From Prosthecobacter dejongeii (GTDB lineage: Bacteria; Verrucomicrobiota; Verrucomicrobiia; Verrucomicrobiales; Verrucomicrobiaceae), in NCBI RefSeq assembly GCF_014203045.1, contig NZ_JACHIF010000011.1:186001-250000 (forward strand): a stretch of 64,000 nt of DNA, read 5' to 3'. Below the pieces are notes generated by a model that searched no databases, was not told where the DNA came from, and saw only the letters and a program-made list of their open reading frames with translations. Shown piece after piece: positions 56,769 through 64,000 of this stretch; the stretch's first letter is position 1, and each line of letters starts with the position of its first letter. A program made the position numbers and the translations under genes.

Positions 56769-59700
56769 CTACGGCTCAGGAGAAGACGCTACTGGCAGCA
56801 GCAGAACCTGCCCGGTTTCGGGGGCTGCTTCAGCCTCGCAGAGGCCCACCGCTAACCACCGTCCATCAGGGGAAAAACGCAGTGCCTCAGTTGTCTTTTC
56901 GAGTCGCAGATAAAACACCTCTCGCCGCGTATCCATCCGCCAAAAACGCAGCCCTAGCCCAATTTCTGAAGACACCAACGTTTGCCCATCGGGTGAAAAA
57001 GCCACGCCAGAAACCTCTTCGATGTGACCTCTCAGCACCGCCTTGAGCTGCCCTTGGGGCAGATGCCGCAAGTGGATATGACCATTGATACCCGCAGTCG
57101 CCATCCACTCGCCATCGGGAGAAAACGCAATATCACGTGCCCAATGCGGATCATTGGAAAAACGCTGGGTCCGATTTGTCTTAAAATCATGCAGAGCCAG
57201 CTCCTGCCATGAAGCGACCGCAAAGTAGCGCCCATCTGGCGACAGCTTCGCGGCTTTGACCTCGGACTCACCTGACAAAGGCTGCGTAAGTAGCTGGGGT
57301 ACAACTTCCCGCCGGCCACTTTGGATCTCGAGCCTCACCACATGGCCTGGGACCTGAAGGCTATAAAAATACGCTCCATTGTAACTGAATCCTGTTTTGA
57401 GAAAAGTGCTTCCTGCAGCCCCCAACGACCATGAAAGCTCGCCATCTTCTCGGCTCAAAACCCCCTTATTGCGATTCCAGCCCCATAGCTGACCTTGATC
57501 ATCATAACCAACCGATGGGGCGGGCAGCACTAACTTTTTCGAGGCTTCCTTGAGAAAGCTTTGTTGCATCGTTTGTTGGCCTTGAGCCAAACAAATCGCT
57601 TTTGAATCTGGGGTAAAGATCAAAGGCTCATAACGCGAGTGGGCGTAACGAGCCAGGGCCGCCAGGCGATCCCCGGCCAAGGGAAAACCAAAGACTTTCA
57701 GAACGCCATCCTTATCCCCTGTAGCCAAGTATTGGCCTTGGGGATGCAGGGCTGCACACCAGATTTCATTTTCATGTGCAGCAGAGAGCTGTGCGACCTC
57801 TCGCCCGTCTTTCCAAGCGCGAATCGAGCGGTCAGAGGAGGTCGTGATCTGCATTTGCGAGTCGGCTGAAAACGTCACCGACCAAGGCCTTAAGGAATGC
57901 CCCTTTAAAGACGGCAGCCGCTCTGCACCAGGCATGGAAAATCGAATCACGTCTGCCCCACCTTGAAATAAGGACACAGCCAAGCTCAGACCATCAGGCG
58001 CAAATTGCAGTGACCAAACCGGGCCTGGCGTGGGTAGCAGTCGAGGAGGCTCATGATCGTTTTTCAAGTTCACTAACCAAAGACCGCTTTCCATGTCAGC
58101 ACGCCCCACATGGGGTCTGGAAAAAGCCAACCGATCTCCCTCACGAGATAACGCCAGAACTCGCCCTGGCTGAGGCAGCGTTTTCCATGGGGAGGGAGCC
58201 CCTTCGCCCAACTTCCAAAGAGTGATTTCACCCGCCGGCTCATAATAAAAAGGCCCTCGTGAACTCACTGCGAGTAAACCTGCTTGTTTGGCCAGCGAGA
58301 ACTGTACGCCTTTGATCTCCCAAATCGGTTGGTCCTGCCCGAGCTTGCGCAGACGAATGACACCATTTGATTCGGCACATATAAATGACTCTTCATCCAG
58401 CCATTTCACCTGATTCAATCGCGGCTTACCGGGAGCCAAAATCTGCTGTTCCATTTTCAGCCGCCCGGCTTTATCCAGACGCCACAACTTTAGGGATCCC
58501 TCATGGGCACCACTCAGCAGCCATTGACCACTCGGGCTCCAGTCCAGCGTGGTGAGAATATGGCCATGAGCTGAAATAGAAAACAACTCCTGCGGGTTCA
58601 TCAAATGCTGTAGCAAGTGCCATTCGGGGCCGCGTAAATCACGCTCACCTAATTCCGGCACAGAATCCCGAAGAAGGCTGCGCGCTTGAGCAGGCAACCC
58701 CGCATTCATCGCCCCTGCCGCTGCTGCAATGTTGCTAGAATAAAGCTCCACACGCCGAGCTTCGGCCTCCCGCGCTGCGTGCTGCCAACCAAGGACGGAG
58801 CCCAAGGTGCCAGCAATGATCGCTAGAACCAAAGCGACACTTAATGCCGCTAAAACAGGCTGTCTTTGCGCCCGACGAAAAACTCGCGCCCAGGTGCTAA
58901 CGGGCCGCGCGAGGATGGAATCGCCTCGAAGAAAACGATCTAGCTCATCCGCCACTTCCTGCGCACTGGCATAACGAGAAGCAGGTTTTTTTTCTAAACA
59001 GCGCAGGCAAATGGTCTGCAAATCCAGCGGGATCGAAGGATTGAGCAAGCGCGGGGCCACTGGCTCTTGCATCTCGGTCGCCGCCAGCAGAGCCGCCACG
59101 GAATCGGCCACGAAAGGAGGTCTCCCGGTGAGGCAATGGTAGAGCACGGCCCCCAGTCCATACACATCTTCAGCCATCGCGGGAGATCCTTCATGAAGAC
59201 CCACGCGTTCAGGAGGCAGGTAACCTGGTGAACCCAGGCTCTGGGCACTGCGCGTGAGCGTATGCCCCGTTTGAGTAAAACGCGCCAACCCAAAATCGGT
59301 CAACATAGGCTCCATCTCATCCCTCAATAAGATGTTCGAAGGCTTCAAGTCTCGGTGAATCACCCCTCTCTCATGGGCATGTGCCACCGCTCGCGCCACC
59401 TGCCTGATGATGTGAGCGGAAAACTCTGGAGTGAGTCTATCCCTCTGCAACCGTTCCCCCAGAGAAAGCCCCTCGACCAACTCCATCGCAATGAAAGGCT
59501 GGCCTAACAATTCACCGATTTCGTGGATCGCCACGATATTGGGATGATTCAGACTGGCTGCCGTCTCGGCCTCACGTTGGAAACGCTGCCGAAACTCTTG
59601 CGACGAAAAGGCAGCACCTGGGAGAATCTTCACCGCCACCACTCTCCTCAGTCTTTCCTGCCGCGCCCGATACACCACGCCCATGCCACCACGGGCGATT

Positions 59701-59852
59701 TCACCTAACAACGTATAACTCGGTAAAGGCGGCAATTCCTCCGCATCCTCCAGCAGTACGCAAACCGGGCAGAGGAGAGCGCCCGAACCAGCAGGCAGAA
59801 TGGCCCCGCAGTCTGGGCAAGAAGTGGAAGGAGAATCTAGCACAATGCTCAT
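56769..59852 (-). CDS. Membrane Ser/Thr protein kinase with C-terminal WD40-type propeller
   Basis: This 1027-aa sensor kinase has an N-terminal zinc-ribbon-like segment (CPDC at 12-15, CPVC at 28-31), a Hanks-type kinase domain (about 46-308) and a transmembrane helix (about 333-355). The kinase has GEIARGGMGVVY, K75, HRDLK (166-170) and DFG (186-188), all intact. The extracytoplasmic part (about 360-1027) holds WD40-like repeats (LLSGAHEGSLKLWRL, ITTSSDRSIRAWKDG, LATGDKDGVLKVFGF, MATAGINGHIHLRHL). The combination with an adjacent ECF sigma gene is characteristic of planctomycetes and verrucomicrobia and suggests signalling from the periplasm to transcription. The stimulus is unknown. The sigma gene ends 29 bases upstream. 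Confidence 0.92.
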   Translation of the reverse strand: MSIVLDSPSTSCPDCGAILPAGSGALLCPVCVLLEDAEELPPLPSYTLLGEIARGGMGVVYRARQERLRRVVAVKILPGAAFSSQEFRQRFQREAETAASLNHPNIVAIHEIGELLGQPFIAMELVEGLSLGERLQRDRLTPEFSAHIIRQVARAVAHAHERGVIHRDLKPSNILLRDEMEPMLTDFGLARFTQTGHTLTRSAQSLGSPGYLPPERVGLHEGSPAMAEDVYGLGAVLYHCLTGRPPFVADSVAALLAATEMQEPVAPRLLNPSIPLDLQTICLRCLEKKPASRYASAQEVADELDRFLRGDSILARPVSTWARVFRRAQRQPVLAALSVALVLAIIAGTLGSVLGWQHAAREAEARRVELYSSNIAAAAGAMNAGLPAQARSLLRDSVPELGERDLRGPEWHLLQHLMNPQELFSISAHGHILTTLDWSPSGQWLLSGAHEGSLKLWRLDKAGRLKMEQQILAPGKPRLNQVKWLDEESFICAESNGVIRLRKLGQDQPIWEIKGVQFSLAKQAGLLAVSSRGPFYYEPAGEITLWKLGEGAPSPWKTLPQPGRVLALSREGDRLAFSRPHVGRADMESGLWLVNLKNDHEPPRLLPTPGPVWSLQFAPDGLSLAVSLFQGGADVIRFSMPGAERLPSLKGHSLRPWSVTFSADSQMQITTSSDRSIRAWKDGREVAQLSAAHENEIWCAALHPQGQYLATGDKDGVLKVFGFPLAGDRLAALARYAHSRYEPLIFTPDSKAICLAQGQQTMQQSFLKEASKKLVLPAPSVGYDDQGQLWGWNRNKGVLSREDGELSWSLGAAGSTFLKTGFSYNGAYFYSLQVPGHVVRLEIQSGRREVVPQLLTQPLSGESEVKAAKLSPDGRYFAVASWQELALHDFKTNRTQRFSNDPHWARDIAFSPDGEWMATAGINGHIHLRHLPQGQLKAVLRGHIEEVSGVAFSPDGQTLVSSEIGLGLRFWRMDTRREVFYLRLEKTTEALRFSPDGRWLAVGLCEAEAAPETGQVLLLPVASSPEP

Positions 59853-59881
59853 GTACGAAGAGGGCGCGGGCAGGTGTCGGA

Positions 59882-60595
59882 TTAACCTCTGAGAAGCTCC
59901 GCCAAGTAGGCCATCTCCGACTGGACTTCATCTGGGGAGGCCACCGTATCTGCAATCTCCCTCTCCAAAAGCATGCGAAAACGTTTTCGAACCCGGAGGG
60001 CAAAGCTTTTCACGGCATCCTCCGTGCTGCCAAAACGCGCGGCCAACTCCAGATAGCCACAGGCCCCTGCTTTTTCACCTGCCACGTTTTCAAACCACTC
60101 CCCTTTCCCACTAGCAGTGTATTCTTCTCGCAGTCGGGCGGTAGCCCTCTGCACCAGATCACGCGCCCATTGGCGATCATAAGCAAGTTCGGGTTCCGCC
60201 TCCGTTGCATGTTCAATGAGATAACCTTCGGATAGATCCAGCTCAAAGGGCACATGGGTAGCTCCACGGCCTCTCTTAGCAGCCTGGCCTTGGCGATGCA
60301 CATCTGTGAGATAATTTTTAAACGAGGTCAGCAGGAAAGTGCGAAACTTCCCACGCATGGGGTCTGCCAACCTCAAAGAATCCCGCGCCAGCAACTGGGT
60401 AAAGTAACCTTGCGTCAGGTCTTCCGCATCCGCCCGGTTGCGCCCAGTGCCGTAACAATAAACAAAGAGCGGTCTCCAGTAGAGCTGACATAGCTGAGCC
60501 AGTGACTCCGAAGCCTGAGGATCTTCCTCATCCCCCGCACGTCTCACCATGGACCAGCGAGTGGTCTGAAAGGTGGTGGCCTCCGTTTTTTCCAT
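59882..60595 (-). CDS. ECF-type sigma factor next to a Ser/Thr kinase
   Basis: This sigma-70-family protein (237 aa) opens with TTFQTTRWSMVRRAGDEED, the N-terminus seen in kinase-linked ECF sigma factors of planctomycetes and verrucomicrobia. Region 2 is WRPLFVYCYGTGRNRADAEDLTQGYFTQLLARD; a region-4-like helix-turn-helix follows (ELAARFGSTEDAVKSFALRVRKRF). The C-terminal part ends with a short tail rather than a full regulatory domain. The absence of an anti-sigma factor gene and the neighbouring kinase suggest control by phosphorylation; this has been proposed for related ECF groups and is inference here. A 13-base palindrome lies 8 bases upstream of the start codon. Confidence 0.87.
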   Translation of the reverse strand: MEKTEATTFQTTRWSMVRRAGDEEDPQASESLAQLCQLYWRPLFVYCYGTGRNRADAEDLTQGYFTQLLARDSLRLADPMRGKFRTFLLTSFKNYLTDVHRQGQAAKRGRGATHVPFELDLSEGYLIEHATEAEPELAYDRQWARDLVQRATARLREEYTASGKGEWFENVAGEKAGACGYLELAARFGSTEDAVKSFALRVRKRFRMLLEREIADTVASPDEVQSEMAYLAELLRG

Positions 60596-60603
60596 GGGTG
60601 ATC

Positions 60604-60616
60604 GTAAACTGTTTAC
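60604..60616. promoter_or_regulatory. 13-base palindrome upstream of the kinase-linked sigma gene
   Basis: GTAAAC-T-GTTTAC is a perfect 6-bp inverted repeat with one central base, 8 bases from the sigma start codon. It occupies the ribosome-binding/leader position, so it could be an operator or an autoregulatory site. The intergenic region to the divergent LamG gene is 230 bases. Confidence 0.4.
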
Positions 60617-60825
60617 ATCTCTTCCGCTTGAATCTCTAGGGGGTATTGAAGGTCATCACTCAATGGGGGCAGAGTGGCCATTCCCCCCTACCTAAAGGAA
60701 CGCCACTCACTCGCCCGAGTTTCACACCGAGGGCCCTCTTCCTCATAAAGTATCCTGCCAAGTGATGGCAAAGCCACACCTGCCCGCAACATCCTCTCTT
60801 TTAACCGGGTATTGTGTGCTTGACC

Positions 60826-63800
60826 ATGCACCGACTGCTCATACCAGCCCTTTTGTTTGCGGCCCTCCCTGTCATTGCTCTCCAAGAAACCTGGGAGAGC
60901 GGTTACACAGGCGATGAGGCTCAAGGCAAGCAAGTGCTAGGATATTGGAAATTCGATGACGGTGCGGAGCTGAAAGACAGTTCTGGCAAAGGCCATGAAC
61001 TCGTGGCCCATGGCGCTGCCCTCCGCGCCGAAGGACGGCATGGGCTAGGATTTGAGTCCTTTCCCGGTTTCCCCGTTTCTGACAAGGCCCACTCGCTTCG
61101 TGTTACAGGCACTGCCCCACTGAGTCCCTCGGGCCCGTTCACGATAGAGATGTGGATAAAGCCCAAGGCCGACTTCGCCAAAACCGGGCGCTGCTACCTG
61201 CTGGACAAACGTTATGTTCCGGATAACCACACCGACTATGCCTGGCAAATTTCTGAACCTGACAAAGCGGGACTTCGCCACTTGATCGTCACTCTCGGTT
61301 TCGGCATGACTTCAGAAACATTTCATTCACAGCCTCTCGCTCTACCTACAGATTGGCAGCACGTGGCCTTCACCTATGATGCCGCTGGCACCGTTACTTT
61401 TTATCGAAACGGTTGCCTCCTCAATCGTGTGACGAAACCTGGTTATACTGGAGTGGTCGCAGGCACCAAACCTTTGCATCTGGGAGATCGGGTGGGCAGC
61501 AATTACGCGGGCTTCCCCGGTTTCATGGATGAAGTGCGGCTTTGCGAAGGCGCGCGTCAGTTTGAATCTCTCGCCCTCACCCTCTCCAGTACACGCCATG
61601 TCTGGCAGCGGATGGAGGCCAGTGAACCTGTGCTTCTCCGCTGCAAAAATCTGCGGAAGGAGAACGTGACCGGGGCACTCTTAGAAGTCACTTTTGGCGA
61701 TCAAAAACAAAACTACCCCCTGCCCGAACTTCGAGCGGGTGCGGAACACACGATACGCTTTGCCATCAACACCGGCCTGAAGGCAGGCAAATACACGCTG
61801 CAAGCCCGGCTACAGGCGGGCACAGCCTTCACCGATGTGACGGAGAGCTTTGAGATCATCCCCCGCCCTGCTCCCTCCATGCCTGTGGTAATGTGGGGAG
61901 CTGGCCCCGAGGAAATGACGCGACTGAAGGACATCGGCTTCACCCACTTCATCGGCCTGCGCGCCTCCGCACTTGAGGAAATCTGGGCCACCCGAATGGA
62001 CAATCAAAAGACCCCTCCGCCTGGAGCTCCTGAAGAAATAGACAGGCAACGCCGAACTCTCGATGAAGCCCTTGCGCAGGGCTTGAAAGTTGTCGCCAGT
62101 TTATCCCCCGGACACTGGCTAGAGACCAAACCGGAACTCCTGCAGGTGGACCGCACGGGCAAGCCTTACGAGCGCCCAGCCATCGCTGCCTCCACGCCAG
62201 ATCTGGTGCCGTTTTTTGAAAAGCTAGGCCGCAGCATCTCACGCGCCTATGGCCAACATCCCGCTTTCGCGGCGACCTTGATCAATACCGAAGTACGCGA
62301 TGCCTCCCGCCCCTCCTTCAATGCCGTGGACCGCGCAAACTACCGCCAGTTTGCTCAAGCGGATATTCCTGCCGAGGTGAATCTGCGTAGCGGAGTGGAC
62401 TGGACGAAGCTGAAGGATTTCCCAGCCAATCGCGTGATCCCCGATGATCATCCCCTGCTCAAATACTACCGCTGGTTTTGGACCGTGGGCGATGGCTGGA
62501 ATGGCCTGCACAGCGCCCTCAACAAAGGCATCAAAAGCAGCGTGCATCGCGACCACTGGACGTTCTTTGATCCTGCTGTACGCCAGCCCAGCATCAGTGG
62601 CGCAGGTGGCACGGTGGATGTGCTTTCTCACTGGACCTACACCTACCCAGATCCTCAACGCATCGGCCTTTGCACGGATCAACTGCTAGCCATGAGTGAG
62701 GCCAGTGGCCGCCGCCAGCGGGTGATGAAAATGACCCAGCTCATCTGGTATCGCAGCCAGACAGCCCCCATCAAAATGGGCCAACCGCGGGAAAGCGTCG
62801 CCTGGGAAGACCATGATCCCGAAGCCGCCTACATCACCATCGCCCCCATGCATCTGAAGGAAGCTTTTTGGACCATGATCTCACGCCCCGTCGAAGGCAT
62901 CATGTACCACGGTTGGCAGTCTTTGGTCCAGACGGACAGCCCCGGAGGCTATCGCTACACCAATCCCAATACTGTCCACGTCCTAAAAGAGCTGATCCAT
63001 GATATCATCCGCCCCCTGGGTCCCACGCTGATGAGTCTGCCAGACGAACGCGCCGAGGTGGCTTTTTTTGAAAGCTTCACCGCCCAGATGTTCGCCCGCC
63101 GTGGTGGTTACGGATCTAACAACGGCTGGTCGGCCGATGTCTGGATGGCTTTGCAACATGCCCATGTGAGGACGGATGTTTTGTTTGAAGAAACGCTTTT
63201 GAAGAACGGTCTCAGCGGCCGCAAAATCCTGGTCATGCCAGAGTGCGATGTCCTGACTGAATCGGCCGTCAAACGTATCCAGGAATGGCAGAAGAAAGGA
63301 GGCAAGATCATCGGGGATGAATTTCTGTGCCCAGCCCTGAAAGCCGATTTCGTCTTACCCAGCTACAAGCGGGAAAAAAATGCAGCGGGAGACAAAGCCA
63401 AGCTGCTCTCTCTGGCAGCCACCTTGGGGCCTCAAGTCACCGCGCTCGGCCTCCAGCCCAAGGTTACGGCAGATAGTCCTGAAATCATCCTGCGCACGCG
63501 TCGGTTTGGCGAAGCACTCTATCTTTTTGCCATCAATGATCGCCGCGAGGCTGGCACCTACGTGGGCCAGCATGGTCTCGTTTTAGAAAATGGTCTGCCC
63601 ACCCAAGCCACGATCACGCTGCACCAAGACAGCGCCAGTATCTATGATCTTACACGTGGCAGCCTCATCATCCCGCAGCGGGATTCCACTGGCAAGCTTC
63701 ACTGGAAGGTGGATCTCGGCCCTTGTGCAGGGCACCTGTATATGATCCTCCCTAAGCCTTTGCTAAAGCTCCAAGCCGACCTGCCTGTGAGCGCCAAACG

Positions 63801-64000
63801 CGGTCATAGAGCAGAGTTGCACGTCACCCTCACGACCACCCAGGAATCTCCGCTCAAAGCTGTGGTCCCCCTACAGATCGAAGTACGCGATGCCAACGGC
63901 AAACCCGCTGAAGGCAGTGGCTTTTACGCCGCAGAAAACGGCCTAGTGACCCTGCCACTTGATATCGCCTCGAATGAAGACCCCGGCACCTGGGAAATCC
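60826..64000 (+). CDS. Large secreted LamG / TIM-barrel-like protein (partial, runs off window end)
   Basis: The open frame from ATG at 60826 is still open at 64000 (at least 1058 residues). It has a signal peptide (MHRLLIPALLFAALPVIA), a LamG/concanavalin-like domain (about 38-240, LGYWKFDDGAELKDSSGKGHEL and WQHVAFTYDAAGTVTFYRNG), then a TIM-barrel-like part (from about 352, VVMWGAGPEEMTRLKDIGFTHF) and a section resembling the amidotransferase-like domain of beta-galactosidases (near residue 800, KILVMPECDVLTESAVKRIQ). After that comes an immunoglobulin-like beta region (about 980-1058). The order suggests a glycoside-hydrolase-like enzyme of the GH42 type or a relative, but no catalytic acids could be assigned. 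It is divergent from the sigma gene. Confidence 0.75.
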   Translation, partial: MHRLLIPALLFAALPVIALQETWESGYTGDEAQGKQVLGYWKFDDGAELKDSSGKGHELVAHGAALRAEGRHGLGFESFPGFPVSDKAHSLRVTGTAPLSPSGPFTIEMWIKPKADFAKTGRCYLLDKRYVPDNHTDYAWQISEPDKAGLRHLIVTLGFGMTSETFHSQPLALPTDWQHVAFTYDAAGTVTFYRNGCLLNRVTKPGYTGVVAGTKPLHLGDRVGSNYAGFPGFMDEVRLCEGARQFESLALTLSSTRHVWQRMEASEPVLLRCKNLRKENVTGALLEVTFGDQKQNYPLPELRAGAEHTIRFAINTGLKAGKYTLQARLQAGTAFTDVTESFEIIPRPAPSMPVVMWGAGPEEMTRLKDIGFTHFIGLRASALEEIWATRMDNQKTPPPGAPEEIDRQRRTLDEALAQGLKVVASLSPGHWLETKPELLQVDRTGKPYERPAIAASTPDLVPFFEKLGRSISRAYGQHPAFAATLINTEVRDASRPSFNAVDRANYRQFAQADIPAEVNLRSGVDWTKLKDFPANRVIPDDHPLLKYYRWFWTVGDGWNGLHSALNKGIKSSVHRDHWTFFDPAVRQPSISGAGGTVDVLSHWTYTYPDPQRIGLCTDQLLAMSEASGRRQRVMKMTQLIWYRSQTAPIKMGQPRESVAWEDHDPEAAYITIAPMHLKEAFWTMISRPVEGIMYHGWQSLVQTDSPGGYRYTNPNTVHVLKELIHDIIRPLGPTLMSLPDERAEVAFFESFTAQMFARRGGYGSNNGWSADVWMALQHAHVRTDVLFEETLLKNGLSGRKILVMPECDVLTESAVKRIQEWQKKGGKIIGDEFLCPALKADFVLPSYKREKNAAGDKAKLLSLAATLGPQVTALGLQPKVTADSPEIILRTRRFGEALYLFAINDRREAGTYVGQHGLVLENGLPTQATITLHQDSASIYDLTRGSLIIPQRDSTGKLHWKVDLGPCAGHLYMILPKPLLKLQADLPVSAKRGHRAELHVTLTTTQESPLKAVVPLQIEVRDANGKPAEGSGFYAAENGLVTLPLDIASNEDPGTWEI

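Overview
The window looks like chromosomal DNA of a Verrucomicrobiota bacterium, probably near Verrucomicrobiaceae/Prosthecobacter. This rests on gene content, not on a database match: a DUF1592/DUF1552 gene pair with a planctomycete-type cytochrome c domain, a SUMF1 protein with two N-terminal c-heme domains, an ECF sigma factor next to a Ser/Thr kinase with WD40 repeats, an exosortase fused to EpsI with a PEP-CTERM protein nearby, a SWIB-domain protein, and several secreted PQQ-type propellers. No rRNA, tRNA, CRISPR array, insertion sequence or phage module was seen.

Layout. 0-5 kb: an AlkB-like dioxygenase converges on the minus-strand cluster nusA-infB-rbfA, which has a terminator-like hairpin in the nusA leader. 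5-7.6 kb: an orphan oligopeptide-type ABC ATPase (possibly leaderless), RodA, and a PduO-type cobalamin adenosyltransferase. 7.6-12.8 kb (minus): a PQQ-type propeller, a Tat-exported Gfo/Idh/MocA oxidoreductase, an ABC-F ATPase and a peroxiredoxin. 12.9-15.6 kb: an AT-rich orphan gene resembling the kinase-like domain of phage polyvalent proteins, a secreted alpha/alpha-toroid protein, a SWIB protein, and a GIY-YIG protein whose 3' end contains the SWIB gene's terminator. 15.6-20.8 kb: an RND pump, a beta-hydroxyacid dehydrogenase and YgfZ.

20.8-31.7 kb: the exosortase-EpsI fusion, divergent from a membrane coiled-coil protein and a PEP-CTERM protein; envelope genes (YcxB-like, lipoprotein, L,D-transpeptidase, PagL-like barrel with an acyl-CoA ligase); two PLP enzymes; and RecO. 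31.8-40.7 kb: a U32 protein, an HPF-like factor, a beta-helix protein, the diheme SUMF1 protein, an ECF sigma/RskA anti-sigma pair and an exported glutathione peroxidase. 40.8-52.8 kb: the DUF1592/DUF1552 pair, two halogenase-type flavoproteins with a truncated third between them, a Tat metallophosphoesterase and two large secreted propellers.

52.8-64 kb: an intergenic region whose promoter-like boxes, stems and strong terminator suggest an unrecognised small RNA; a dynamin/Era-like GTPase; a large secreted protein; a kinase-WD40/ECF sigma pair with a 13-base palindrome at the sigma start; and a large LamG plus TIM-barrel-like protein that runs off the end. The main themes are envelope and exported-protein biology, extracellular polysaccharide or electron-transfer proteins of unknown role, and signal transduction. 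The best candidates for something undescribed are the RNA at about 53.13-53.28 kb, the orphan kinase-like gene at 13 kb, the diheme SUMF1 protein and the halogenase/remnant locus at 46 kb.
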